This document shows, one piece after another, positions 23,235 to 35,387 of a stretch of DNA of 64,000 nucleotides. Where the stretch lies: positions 1,722,693 through 1,786,692 of the forward strand of contig KB445795.1 in assembly GCA_000320605.2 (NCBI GenBank), in the 5' to 3' direction. The first letter of the stretch is position 1. Each line of letters starts with the position of its first letter. Below the pieces are notes generated by a model that saw nothing but the letters and a program-made list of their open reading frames with translations, did no database searches and was not told the DNA's origin. The DNA comes from Gelatoporia subvermispora B. Lineage: Eukaryota; Basidiomycota; Agaricomycetes; Polyporales; Gelatoporiaceae. The translations under genes and the position numbers were made by a program.

Positions 23235-23889
23235 ATGTTGTCTGCTCTGCGCGCTCTCTGCTCTACGGCAACCACGAAGCACGCCGCCAGCTACTACCTT
23301 CAAGGTTCCCCCAGTGTATCAGCATGCGCTCGGATGATCTGTACTCAAAGGCCTATTTCGAGAATTCGATCAAGACACATGTCTTCCGAAACCGCTGTCG
23401 GTCTGGATCGGTCACCTATGAACGCAAAAAGAGGACAGTGGGATGTTTTGCGGGAGATTGTAACACAGTCAACGGTCACTGCTCCAGAAGAGATCTGGAG
23501 AGATCGGTCTCATCGCATTGCGAGCTCTCTTGGAGCACCCGACAATGCATATACAGGTTAAGATCTGAATCTGCTCATGTAGAGAATTCTACTCAGGAAT
23601 AACACAGGTCGTAGCGTGCGGGTGACACCCAAAGCCGGAGGCGCTGCAGGCGCCTTACACGATCTTCAAGTGATCCTGCGCCGTAATAACGTGATGGCGG
23701 AATATAGATCGCAGGAACGACATGAAAAGAAGGGCGAGAAACGCAGGCGTTTGGAGAGTTTGCGCTGGCGAAGACGCTTCGCGCATGAGGTATGATTCAG
23801 AAACCAGTACTTGCTCCATACTCATGAACGTGCTTCAGGTGAGAAAGAAGGTGCAGCTGGTGAATGAAATTCGTGCCCGCGGGGCATGA
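23235..23889 (+). CDS. MRP21: Mitochondrial small ribosomal subunit protein bS21m (Mrp21)
   Basis: Mrp21 is the mitochondrial homologue of bacterial ribosomal protein S21. ATG 23235 opens a positively charged N-terminus rich in Ala, Ser and Arg (MLSALRALCSTATTKHAASY), a good mitochondrial presequence. After an intron near 23560-23605 the conserved C-terminal domain reads GRSVRVTPKAGGAAGALHDL, QVILRRNNVMAEYRSQERHE and KKGEKRRRLESLRWRRRFAH. A last intron (23790-23838) leads to VRKKVQLVNEIRARGA and TGA at 23887-23889. The RRNNV and RRRFAHEVRKKV blocks are diagnostic of bS21m. It faces GIR2 head-to-head. Confidence 0.9.
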
Positions 23890-25726
23890 CATAGCCTTGC
23901 TCTTCGTGTTGTCGAGTCGTCATAGTCCTTCACCTCTTGTAACCTCCACCAATCTGGGACGCACATGGATTTGACTTACAGCGCTGGTCTTGTGTGTGGT
24001 CAACGCTCGTCTCTGCGTGCATGCTGTGCAGTTAGAGAATATGACCGTGATTGCCTTTTCAGCACTGCTCTGGGCTTAATTTTCCAAGCTTTCGACTGTT
24101 GAACGTGCTATTCTCTCCCTGATCCACGGAAGGATCTCAAAGTCAACCGCTGTCGGGCCAACGCACGCCTGAAACGGCAATCAGGATGTCATACGCAGTC
24201 CACCTCTCCGGCAAGACGAGCCACCTTTAATTGACTCATGGCGATGTCCTAACTCCGGCGAAACACGCGTACACCATGCTTGGTGCCTCATGCTCTACAT
24301 GATGGTGGTGACCTTGGAATTTATCAACTGTGATATGCTGTCGTACCGATGGTACGAGGAATTGCTTGACGTTATCGGCGCCTTGGTGGGTACAGGCAAC
24401 CCCGGATTCTGGACCGAGCCTCCTGCGTTGCGCACATGAAGTCCTGACTTGCTGCATCACTTCCCGGCTGAGTGCCGCCCGCCCATGCGTCGGCGTGGTA
24501 ATCGTCGAATATTTTTGAAACGACTGTCCGGCGCTACCGCGTTGCAGAGTTGCGGGGATGTAGTCGAGTATGGCAATAGCGAGGGGCTCCAGGCCTCGCT
24601 TTGCAGGCCCGTCCTTCTGCCAGAGAACGAGGTCAGCATGCCTGCGGCTTAGAATCAACTCTGTCACCTCGCTTTCGTTTCGGCGATGAGCGGCTGTCCC
24701 AGTATATATACTTGCTACAAGCAAGGCTGGGGAAATAAGAGCCAGATTCCAACTATTCTACCTACTAGGCCAGTGTTCACTACCCTATATTCCGTTTAAT
24801 ATGTGCCATAATGTAAGCTCTTGCATGCATGTACTTGTTGCCGCGATGATTGATGTGGCCCATAGATCATCGACGGACGTCTTCACCTCGAGTGCCAACA
24901 CTTTATTCCTATGTCCACCCGGACCCAGGATTGCCTCAGAGCAAACTGTCTGTTCAGCAGGAGACATATGCATCCAGTTGGTATGTCCTTGATTCCTCGT
25001 CGCACGTTGATGATCAGCACATTCTGATCGTTGCTCAGGATGCAAATCGCCTGCTTGCGTCAGAGTGATGACCCCGCCGCAGCGTAACCCTATAAGGATC
25101 AGCGAGACCAAATGTGCGGACTGCATAATGCGGGAGCGCAGCTCCCCGTTACGGTGTACGTGAGGCTCGCGCTATCAGGGTGCGGGGTGTATCTGACTGC
25201 GATAAGGAGAGCGTTGGACGTTACGACTTGGTTATGACAGAGCGCAGGCGCTGGCTATTCTATGTTTATTTATTAGCGATTATTATGCGATGTACACGAC
25301 CTCGACCCTGCGCTCGTGGATTGCGCGTGCTTGGACGCCACGAAGGCGAAGCCGAGTCGGGCTGCGGCTCGCGAAGCTCAGTCTCGCGCCTGACGCGCTT
25401 GTCACGCGGCACGGCTGCGTTACAGGTCGCGCCGGCCTTCGGCTCTTCGCCACAAACCCGGGCCTCCACGACCACTGGCGCCGTTGTTGTTCTCCCCACG
25501 ACGTTATCCCTTGTCTCTGTTGCCGTTGTCGCGATAGCTCTCCGTTGTTCACAATCTCTAATGATATACTTGTTCTGCACTTGTGTTGCCATGGCACCCC
25601 AGACGTTGGCAGAACTAGCCCAACTCCCTATTCTGCATCGCTGAATACACACTGGCTTCATAAACAGTGAGACCAGCCTAGTCGGAACTGCAAACTGCCT
25701 CTGCGTCCATCTTACACCGAGCAAAC
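23890..25726. other. Gene-poor stretch, no supported gene
   Basis: These 1.8 kb contain open frames up to 162 codons (24236-24724, minus) and two overlapping antisense frames near 25266-25724. None shows family motifs, splice-flanked continuity or consistent codon usage. A GC-rich patch at 25300-25480 is mostly responsible for the long frames on both strands. I see no terminal repeats or transposase motifs. Confidence 0.4.
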
Positions 25727-27575
25727 ATGTTGCTTGGATTGAAGAGCAGCTCGTGGACTACATCTACCTCTTCAGACATATCTTTTCACTCGTATATTGA
25801 ACATGCACGCCCGCCGCCGATGCCGCTGAGCAGCACTGCACCCAAACCGCCGCTAGCGGGTCACAGATCACATCAGAATCATTTGCAAGTAGAACCTAAT
25901 CCACGCAGGAAATTGCAGAATATACACCTCCTTCATGATGAGTTCCTTGCAGGACGTGTCTGCGAGTGTAGGTCCTATTGGTATACATGATCCGACACAG
26001 GTCTTCAAAGTTAACACGCTCGACGTAGTTATCGACCTTCATGTCCCTGCGACGGTAGATGCTTCTTTCGAGTCATGCGATCCCGAGTCTGGTGAAAGGC
26101 TGAGCATTCCGTGTCCACCGCTCACTAATCAAATGTGCAATTTGGGCCGGGTGGCGGACGTCGAATCGTGAGCTGACATCTCATAAATAACATGAATCAC
26201 TAATCCGAGCATCCTATTCTCCCAGGACGCACCGATGGGTCAATCACTACCCTATCCAGACACTGCAACGCCTGATGCACGCGGTGTTCCCTCAGTCTAT
26301 GGACTACCGCTTTTCTGACCTTAGAAGGCCTGATCTTGACGAAGACATCATGAAATGCTCCATCTGGTCACGCCATCGCAATTCGCTCTCGGCGCCGAGC
26401 ACGTCTGCCGTCGTATTTGTACAACCCCCATGGATACTCTCATGGGGTGACTTCGAGTCATTCGTGAGATGCTCATCGGTGTGTGAGAATCCCCAGAACG
26501 CTGAGGGCATGGCTCAAGCTAGTGATAAGTTATTGAATACAGACCCATTCAAGACAACGTTCTCGAGTGACGAGAGGCTATGGGCTAAGGTGAGAGCAGG
26601 GTCATGTCGCCAAGCTCATATTTTTGATCTCGATCTCTACAGATCTGGGACGTCTCTTTCCAACAGAAATCTCGATTCTTTATCGTGACCACGTACTGGG
26701 GCTGGGTTTGGGGCGCATTCTCGAGAGGTTTGTTTCGAACCGAATACCAGCGACGCCCACTCACTGTAATAGCAGCTTGGACCAACGGTTTTGTGACTAG
26801 GCATTGCGATTTTAGGGAGTCATCCCCCACAATTCTGGAGAGCTCACTGTATTGGCTTGCATCGGCTATGGAGTTAGAGGGTTCTTGGCAGGTGCCGGAG
26901 GTTAGTGAGCCTATCTACTCTTCGATAGAGACGCCTTGTCTCGTCCGAGATATCATGCCCCCCGAGAGCTGGGAAGTGGATCGACGAACTCTACTGGCGT
27001 TATCCGTGCTCACATGACAATGTCTGGATCCCTTCTCACTGTCTCTATTTGCACCTGTAGGTACCTGAACCAGTTCAGAACTTTGGTATGGAGGCATCGG
27101 GATTGATTCCTCTGCCCCCTCCCAACAGGCTTGTCTTCGCCCCCTCCGACTCCGACTGGTCGAGAGAAAAATATAGCGGTGAGTTATGTGTGCTATATCA
27201 AGCGTTGGGCGCGACTTATTCGCCACCACCGGGATCACAGACACTGCCTCTCAGACGACAGTGACTGCCAGAAAGGGTGTTACCGTTGGCGGCGATTCGG
27301 TTGTGTCTGTCTCGGAGAGCAGCGATCCATCTCCGTACAGACCTGCTAGTCCAGAAAGCACACGAACTCAGTCTGTAGTCTCGCGGTGGCTTACGGGTGT
27401 AAGCTACTCGGCAACGAATCCACCAGGGTCATACATTCGACATGGCTCACCTGCGCCAACACAATGCTCAGCCTCGACCATCCAAAACCAGAGTGATCTA
27501 TCGAGCCAGGGTGCTTGGTTGTCAGGAAACCCCGCTGAACGCACCAAGGAATATGGTCACGGGCTTGTCCAGTAA
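25727..27575 (+). CDS. Hypothetical multi-exon protein, family not recognised
   Basis: I do not recognise this protein. A consistent spliced frame runs from about 26225 to 27575. One exon begins RTHRWVNHYPIQTLQRLMHA and ends SSDERLWAK at 26589. After a GT...AG intron it continues IWDVSFQQKSRFFIVTTYWG and WVWGAFSRG, then WTNGFVTRHCDFRESSPTIL and ESSLYWLASAMELEGSWQVP. It then reads RLVFAPSDSDWSREKYS and, after another intron, DTASQTTVTARKGVTVGGDS. The Trp-rich YWGWVWGAFSRGWTNGFVT block resembles uncharacterised basidiomycete proteins I have seen, but I cannot name a family. Upstream coding (about 25815-26165, IGIHDPTQVFKVNTLDVVID) probably belongs to it. The start codon is unresolved, and 25727 is only the first ATG of the candidate region. 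No membrane span or signal is obvious. Confidence 0.45.
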
Positions 27576-27896
27576 AGTTGATCGCAATTTGATGTGCCCT
27601 GTACCGCATTATATGTATACGCAGTCTGCCTGAGCAAATGTACCTGAGCCTAGTCTGGTATTCTGTTGGAGGCTCGATAACCACCACGTCAATTATATTA
27701 ATGTGAATCGCATCGTTTTCGTGGAGTGGATTCAGCAGCGTGCTGTGGCTGATATCTGCTACGTGCGCGGCACACGCCACACACCAACCTGCACAACGCG
27801 CGGGCCGGTGGCGACCTCTTACGCCAGTCCACTGTCCACTCAGTTACATAGGTTGCTACACTTGGCTTCTTTCTTTGTCTGTCTAAATTTCTATCA
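27576..27896. other. Short intergenic region before the cyclin gene
   Basis: A 321-base gap between two plus-strand genes, presumed 3' flank and cyclin promoter. I see no distinct element in it. Confidence 0.35.
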
Positions 27897-29278
27897 ATGG
27901 GAGCGATGTATGGCCCATCTTCGCCTCCTCAATGGCTGTTCTCGATCTCGGCCCTTCAAAGCACACCAAGCAGGACGGTCTCATCTATCTCGCAGGAGAA
28001 AGAGCTTTACGACCGAGCAAGAGGCATAGAGTTCCTGTTCAGGTTAGGCGTGTCACTCCAATTGTAAGTCGTTCGAGCGGCGTTGACGATTTGCGACTAG
28101 TTGACGATGAGCATGTGTCCTAGACCATCATCGGCTATGTACACGGCTGCGACATGGTTTCATAGGTTCTACATGCGATATTCTCTGGAAGATTATCACC
28201 GACAGGTGAGCTCAACCACCCATTGACAAAAACTGGACTCGAGTATCGTAGGATGTAGCCGCGTCTTGCATATTTCTCGCAACAAAAACTGAAGAGTGTG
28301 GGAGAAAGCTCCGCGATGTTGCGAAAGTTGTTCGTTCCAAGATCTCGAGGGTGGACGTGAACGATATTCCAGATGATAGCAAAGTGGGTTTAAGGCATAC
28401 GTATGCTGTTGTATGACTGATGGCCATAACAGGAGCTAGAAGAATGCCAGACCGCGATCCTTCTTACCGAGGAAGCTCTTCTTGAAGCTCTGTGTTTCGA
28501 CTTCGTAGTCGACAGTCCACACGCAGAGCTCGTGGATCTATTTGATATGGGGCAAGAAGAGCTATTCGTCGAGGACTGTGCGTGGACAATCGCGAATGAT
28601 TCGTGAGTATCAACTCTTGTTCCATGTCTATTGTATTCAAAGTAGTCAAGGTACCGTACACCGTTGTGTATTCTTTATCCGCCGCGAATCATAGCGGTTG
28701 CCTGTTATGTCCTGGCACAACATCTTGCTGAAGGACCCAATTCACCCCCTCTGGATGTCCGGATAGCATCACCAGCGCCCTCTGCGTCGCTCCCCACGCC
28801 TCCCTCTCACAAAGCGCCGTCTCCTCGCAATTCCCGGTTCGCAATTGAACACTTCGGCTTCAATGAGATGGAACTAGCCTCTGTAGCAGGTACAGTCGAT
28901 AGGCTTATATCATTATAGGCGAGTTCACATCCCGCACGCAGATGTCCTCAGGATTATTCTCGAATTCTATGCTGCACAAGACATCCATCATGCAGCAGAA
29001 CATCTCAGTGCTGTGGCCACCGTAGGCGCGATGGTCCAATGCACTATGATTTGCTGACATCATCTGAATTCTAGATCCCACCCCCGAAAGGCACGGCGAA
29101 CCGAGACAGACTGTATCAGCCTATAAGCCACAAAGTCGCGGCCTCACAATCGACTACAAATGCGAGCGTGATGCCTGGACAGACGGCCCACATAGCTTCA
29201 GAGCCGGGAAGCAGCGATACGCCTAGTCCCAGTAAACCAGTATCTCGGGGGTGGAGACCGATTGCGGAGAATACATGA
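27897..29278 (+). CDS. Transcription-type cyclin (cyclin K/Ctk2-like)
   Basis: Cyclins of this branch pair with CDK9/12-type kinases (Ctk1, Bur1) that phosphorylate the RNA polymerase II C-terminal domain. ATG 27897 begins MGAMYGPSSPPQWLFSISAL, then EKELYDRARGIEFLFRLGVS. The cyclin box follows across introns: PSSAMYTAATWFHRFYMRYS, LEDYHRQ, DVAASCIFLATKTEECGRKL and RDVAKVVRSKISRVD. The second fold has ILLTEEALLEALCFDFVVDS, PHAELVDLF and YRTPLCILYPPRIIAVACYV. The FLATKTEE block is typical of K/T/C-type cyclins rather than mitotic cyclins. A Ser/Pro-rich loop (APSASLPTPPSHKAPSPRNS) and a disordered tail end at TGA 29276-29278. It is convergent with POP4, 118 bases apart. Which kinase it partners cannot be read here. 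Confidence 0.8.
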
Positions 29279-29396
29279 CATACGTGTCAGTCGATATTCC
29301 GCTATACTTCTCGCTCTTTCCTTTGAGGATGATGTACAACAGTTGTTTGTTGATCAAACCCGTTCAGTCACCAGTAAAATGATGGCGGGCAAAAAC

Positions 29397-30483
29397 TTAG
29401 AGTTCAATTGTTTCCTTATGTTTGAACTTCCGGCCGGCTCTCTCAGCAGCACGAAAGCAGAACTGATTACCGTACAGCTCAAATTCCATATGCGGGATAT
29501 CAAGGACCGTGATGCAAGCGGTCTCTGTTTGATCTGTGTCGGAACATCTGGGAGCGGGAGGAGCGGCGGCGGTCATCGCCGGGCTTTGCGAGGAACCGAC
29601 AGAGAACATTGGGATCGGGAGCATAAATATGCTGTTCTGCTTCGGAATCACTTCACGATGTGTGAGTCACAGGCTATCGAGAAGATACGACAAGCGCGTA
29701 CACTTGAGTTCATCGTTCTTGGTAATCACTTTGAACGCGTTCTCAGTCTCGTGAACAACGAGACCGGTAAGATTAACGAGACATGGGTTTTTGCTCTGTC
29801 GTACTGCGTCCGGGGGAGTTTTCTTCAGTATACACGTGTTCTGTAGATCCGAGGACTCGTACCTGCTACGATGGCCCCGTGGAAGTCGGCTTTGACAAGC
29901 TTCGCGTGCGTAGCCGCAACATTGGGAATCGCGCTGGGAACATCCGCACCAAGAGAAGTTGGAGGTGGGAGCGCGAGGAGTTCTGACATGTAGCCCAGCC
30001 AGAGGGTGTGTAAGGGTAGGAATAGCTGGTATCTAGGTATTCGCTCTCAGGTGCGGAAGTATGGGCCGGATTATGGAGGATTTACCTTGTCTCCGAAGGG
30101 CTAAGCCTCCACATATCCGCTCGCCGAGCATCACGCCTTCCCATGACGGCGGCGTCTCTTTTAGCTTTCTCGGCGAGACGTATTGCCTTCTTCTCTTCTC
30201 TCTTCTTTTTGGATCTGCTCTCGCGGGCAGGGTTTTCTAAGAGAACTTGACGCCCCTGTACACGGCTAGCGTAGATTCGCGCAGGCTCGCTGGTTCGCGT
30301 GACATTGCTTTTCACGTAGGTGGGAGTAAAAGGAGTGGTGCTGGAGAAGTTTATTTGCGCCTTCTGAGATGGTATTCAGAAATAATTATGTTGTCGTGGA
30401 TAGGAGCCGCTCACGTCTATAGGAGGTAAGCCGGTATAGATATCGCGAGGCTCGGAAGGTCCGAACGTGCCGAAAGGAAACAT
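29397..30483 (-). CDS. POP4: RNase P/MRP protein subunit Pop4 (Rpp29)
   Basis: Pop4 is a core protein of nuclear RNase P (tRNA 5' processing) and RNase MRP (rRNA processing). Exon 1 is 30483-30415 (MFPFGTFGPSEPRDIYTGLP, 23 codons). Intron 30414-30364 joins it to KAQINFSSTTPFTPTYVKSN. Then come LLENPARESRSKKKREEKKA, a basic helix, RRADMWRLSPSETR, LHTLWLGYMSELL and KLVKADFHGAI. The Sm-like Rpp29 barrel follows, with VRDENAFKVITK-type sequence, PKQNSIFM and finally FELYGNQFCFRAAERAGRKF. It ends KHKETIEL with TAA at 29397-29399. The last block is highly characteristic of Pop4/Rpp29. The ATG at 30483 gives a natural N-terminus and a clean first intron. Confidence 0.9.
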
Positions 30484-33400
30484 TTACGTGCAGGTAAGAA
30501 GTACGCTGGCAATACTGAGGGGAACGGATTGCGGGATATTGCGGAGGAGGTAGCAAGGAGAGTGGGCGTGTGAGCGTCAGAGGAGTCGGCACTATTCAGT
30601 ACGAGCTAAGGATATTCACGTGGCTATCGTGCCTGCAATTCAACGGAAGAACTACGTATGGCGTAACGTAACCACTCGTTCTAACTTTTCGCTACACTCC
30701 TTTCACGCATTCCGTTTATGAGCTCCTGAACCCGACGTGTTCCGTTCAGCTGTTCGCGCGTGTGTTTGCGACCAATGTAGCAATCATGTCTCGTCTTGAG
30801 ACAATGCTGCAGAGCGCGCATCACTGAGGGATCGTCGTAACCCTTTTAAGATAGGCAAGTTGAAGAATTCACAAGCCTGCGACCACAGCCTGTAGTTTCG
30901 TCCCAATCGTACAAGGGACCACAACAATCGAGGAAGTGCGTCAGTGACGACAAAAAAAGACCTTCGAGCATTTGAGACAGGCTTGCATATTACCAGGACA
31001 TTACTGTGGACGTTGGCAACCGCCAGACAGCGTATGGGCTGAAGGGGGTCCTTTTGACATATTGAGCCTCTGGAGGTCGTGAGTCGCTGGAGTGCATCAT
31101 CGGGTAATATGCGATTCATTAACAAACATGCCGCTGTCAAGATGTACAATGATCTCCTGCTTCCGGTTAGTGAGCATCATCATCGGCGAAGCACAAAATG
31201 TTAAACCTTCTCTGGTTTTGTTGATTTGCAGGTCATGGTGGGTAGTCAGGGCGTTGAATCTTAATGTGACCATTCCTGACGCTCTCTAGGTACGGCACGA
31301 CTTCTCCAAACCTGCAGGTATCTGCGCTAGATCATCTGATGGATGCAAAACCCTCCTTCGGGTATCCAGACACTCGATAACATACTTCTTTGCCGCTGGC
31401 ACCTCCGCATCTCCGTATTTCGTTCGTTATCTGCGAAGTCATCTGACACGACGCCGGAGGCAATTATGAGATTGTATCCCGCAGGGCCGAATACCGTCGG
31501 ATGCCGGGCAAGAGAAATCCCTACCTGGTTACCCAACAGACATCAAGGACAGCTTGTGTTGCGCGATCCGCTTTAGCAGCGCGAGGTGGAGGCAGTCCGT
31601 AAGAGGCAAGAGATAAGGTCAGATAAGTTTCAGCTGAATTGAGCCGATAATGCTGGCCTGGGGCGTTGAATTTCCAGATAAACTCAGATCTAGAAAGCAT
31701 GAGAAGAGACCGTGTTCGTCATTCCCGTTCTCCGTGCGTCATCCGACGCTGTCGAACCCACCCTCGTCACACCTCTACCGACCAGGAGAAACCAGGAGGC
31801 CGGCGGCTGAGCGCGAGCTTCTGATACATGGGAAAGCCCGCCAATGCCTAGCAGCCCCGTGATTCACGTGTGTGACTTCGCGCATGGCTCATGTACAGCT
31901 GCTCTTATCATGCCATAATGATCCCTCAAGTGATCTGCTTATTCAGTGGTTCTGAGCTTGCTGCTCCGATGATCCTTGCTTGAACGCCGTAACATCCACT
32001 TTGGCCGAGCATTTCCCTCCTCTTGGGCATCCGCAGCCTGCCATCCGCGACATTGCGAACCAGTCGCTCGATGTCTGACATCTCCTACTATGAGCAGACC
32101 TAGAGCTGCAGGAACCTGTCATGCCCGTGGCTAGCAACACACTCCAGCAGAGCTCAAAGCAACGGCGGCGTAGGTCTTTTGTGGAAAACCCGCCGGCCCA
32201 TTCAGTAACAAACTGGATCTTTCTACACCACAGGTCGCTTCCAGCAGGTCAAACTAACACAACTATAGGGCACCAGCCACCAACCGCACCCCTCATGTCT
32301 CCTGCGGCCCGCGGCACGATGTGTGAGCTGCGTGGGCATATATTATGACCCGCTGGCTTGCGGGCACACGGGGCACTTGCTGTCTATCACGGGGTCTCCA
32401 AAGTTGCGGGGAACGTCAGCATCATGTCAGCGGCGCGAAGGTTAAGCTCTCACTATATTGCTGCGGGAACTGACGGCTACACCGGAGACAGGATGCGCCC
32501 CGCTTACGTCAGAAGATGGTATCTGTAGGGGGGATCGACGCACTATTGCCAGCAAGTCTCAGTGCAACGTGGAGGCACACAATTCCTGGGATGGGATGTG
32601 CTGAACTTGCAGAAACGATCGTCGCATTGGATCTAGGCGCCGGTGAGCGGAATCACGCTGTACATTGTTAGGGAAGGGCAACCATTTCATCGGGCTGACA
32701 AATACCATAAAAATCTCAGCAACTTGAAAGACAGGCGTCTCCGGGCACTCACCAGGTCAACATAATGCCCACAGCGCTTGTAATGGTTACGGACGCTGAC
32801 GGATCGTGAGTGTCATCCTTCAAGCAGGGTAACGAGGAGTTCTACCGTCGCCAGTGGCACATAGTGGATAGCGGGTCTCTAGGAATACCGATGTGGTGTC
32901 AAACGGATGCTCGCACTCATCTTATAGCAGGAGAGCGATGGATGTATAGGATCCGGAGCGTATTGGATGTTGGACAGTATGATGGGAAAGGGACAAGTAG
33001 AGATAACATCAGTCCCTCGGCCCGTGTAGTCACAGACCTGCAGGCATGCAGCATATCAAGATGGATTCGTGTGTTTTGGAGTGTCTCCTCAGAGACGGCC
33101 GAACTAATTAGGATTTATCGCCTCTACATTGGAACAGAGCTCCGATTCTGGAAAGGGACCCTGTAGCTAAAACGCTAATGCAGCTCATCCTCGGCAGCTA
33201 TTATGATGATACTGAGCCGTATGGAAGAGCCGAGGGCGCGATAGGCAGGAGTCGACACTTCCAGCTGAACCTACACATCACGAAATACTCTCTCGGCAGA
33301 GACAGGATCAGGAGCAGCAGATCTTATCTATCAGGTCAGCGCGGATAAATCACGCGAATGACCCGACTTCCTGAGTATGTGTTCGTGCATCACTCCGGTC

Positions 33401-33874
33401 TCTTCGAGGAAGTTGCAAGGGAGTACTCACGAGAATCACAATGAAGTCACCAAAGATGTTCAGAAGCCGCGCGACACCTCGTATTGACACCACGAGGGGA
33501 AAACCGGTCATGATTCTCTGAAGGCGCAAATGGCGATGAGGAAGGTGCCTGGCCTCCATGCAACACCCCATGTGTGTCTGTTATCCATTTGGAGGTCACT
33601 GATGACACAATTTTCGCAGACAACAATTACACGTTGACATGTGAAGACATTACGCGGATGGTTACGCTTTACATCTAAGACAATTTTGCCTGAATGTATA
33701 TCAGATCCCTTAGGCCCTACACCCGGTGCTTGGGCGCTGGCGTAGTTTCGATCGCGCACGTGGTCGGAGAATGTGCGGTTGCGGAATGAGCCTCTGATTG
33801 GAAGAAAAGTAATTCTCGTGAACTCTATCGCATCTCGGAGATCTCGAATATCAGGACTCGGAACTGCTTGCCGA
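30484..33874. other. 3.4 kb gene-poor stretch, no supported gene
   Basis: The longest uninterrupted gap in the window lies between the start of POP4 and the end of GCN3. Open frames reach only about 125 codons (30784-31149 minus; 32810-33166 plus; 33508-33885 minus). I find no protein motif, splice-linked continuity, tRNA, terminal repeat or transposase signature in it. It includes the POP4 promoter at the left end. A decayed element or a non-coding transcript is possible but unsupported. Confidence 0.4.
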
Positions 33875-35303
33875 TTAACCAGCAAACATTCCTACTAAGT
33901 ACTGACTGACGCCCTCTGGTGTAAGAGTCCCAACGTCCGAAAATACAAGAGATATGAGATCCGGTCTGTAGTTGTGGATCAGATTAGACGCCTGAATCAT
34001 AATCTCGGGAATCGTACCTTGTGTAATCGACACGAGGATTACGTGCAATTTGTTCCGCAGTCATTGTCGGATGTGCGGATGGGACCGTCGGTTTGGACGA
34101 CGGAAGTCCGTCCGTGATTCGTGACGCGGGAGAAGACGAAGTGGTATTCGCGCTAGAGCCTCGTTGTGGAAGGGAAGGAAGCGATAGGATGTCGGCGTTG
34201 TGAGTTGGTAGGTCATACTGAGATAGAGGGAAAAGGCGATGGAACTTGTAGCTATCGGAGAATATCACTGTGAACATCGAGGGAAAATGCGACGATGAAC
34301 ACCTCACCTCTCAGCCAGGGCGTAGAAGGGCTTATTGGTAGCTTTGGCGATAATGGCGATCTGGTTGCTGCCAACCGCATTGATCAGCCCCCCACTCTCC
34401 ACTACGGCCTCGGAGCCAACGAGGACGAAGTCCACTTGGTCCATGACGTATGCAACTGCAGAATCTAGCACCACGGTACACGGTATTCCGGCGGCAGTCA
34501 GGGCCTCGTATGTCTTCAGGCTTACAGATGCAGATGTAAGAATGAGCTTCTAGGCACCATGAGAAAGAGAACGATCTACGCACCCTAGACCACGCGGTCG
34601 TGCTTCTGTGACATAGACAGATATGCGCTTTGTGCTATGAGCATGCAGCAATGCTTTCATGACAACGCGGGAATAGGAATGAGTGAGAATCTCATGCTCA
34701 ACGTTAGAGCATTCTAGAGTGAGGTCAGGAAGCGATAAGACCAACCACTGAATCATCCTTGATAAAACCGAGAGTGGATTCCGCAATCTTGTCTCGGAAT
34801 GATATCGCCTCTGCCGCGTATCTTCGGCCTTGATGTACCAGTTCTGTCTTGAGCTCGGAAAAACTCTAGATTATGCCCCAGCCGCGGTGAGACCCGTGTC
34901 AGGTCTAGGCGTGTGCGTAGTGAAAGGTCCTCACGTCTGACTCATGGGGGAATAATGTTACAAATGCGATGAACAGTTCACACCCTGCATTCAGGCTGAT
35001 CGGGTTGCTCGAACGCTTCTTCAGTACTTCAGCACCTGCTTTCAATGCCTCTACCAGTTCAAACATAGTTCCCGCTTGGTGCGACACATGTTATATGACA
35101 CTTCCCTAGCAATGCGCAGTCAAGACGTACCGTTAGAACTAACGATGAGTTCTGTCAAAGCTAGGATTGCAGCGAGTGGTGGAGACAACTTAAAAAGTGC
35201 CATCAGTCACGGTACAGGGGAGAAGGGACGTCAACTCAACCTGTTCATCTTCAAGCAAGCGCTCGAACGTGCAGTATATGTCCTGGCTGCTGTTTTGACC
35301 CAT
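33875..35303 (-). CDS. GCN3: Translation initiation factor eIF2B subunit alpha
   Basis: eIF2B-alpha is a regulatory subunit of the guanine nucleotide exchange factor for eIF2 and senses eIF2 phosphorylation. ATG 35303 starts [20 protein letters not shown]. Introns join [20 protein letters not shown] and [20 protein letters not shown]. Then come [40 protein letters not shown] and [20 protein letters not shown]. The Rossmann-like half continues with [60 protein letters not shown] and [16 protein letters not shown] Ser-rich insert lies between about 34130 and 34060. The end [20 protein letters not shown] then QYLVGMFAG with TAA at 33875-33877 is diagnostic. Confidence 0.92.
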
Positions 35304-35387
35304 TTGTGACATCCTTCAATGAAGATTAGACACTCCGAGCTCGGTTTTCTTTCCGACCGCGTTTAGCTTGAACGCATATACGAAGCA

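Noticed and set aside
25266..25724. 152-codon minus-strand frame overlapping a 154-codon plus-strand frame
   Set aside because: Both lie in a local GC-rich patch; neither has motifs, splice partners or a neighbour relationship that supports coding.
29262..29846. 194-codon plus-strand frame overlapping the cyclin end and POP4
   Set aside because: It is antisense to the conserved Pop4 C-terminal exons (FELYGNQFCFRAAERAGRKF) and is best explained as their shadow.
32700..33600. Possible decayed mobile element in the POP4-GCN3 gap
   Set aside because: I could not find terminal inverted repeats, a target-site duplication, a reverse transcriptase or a transposase motif.
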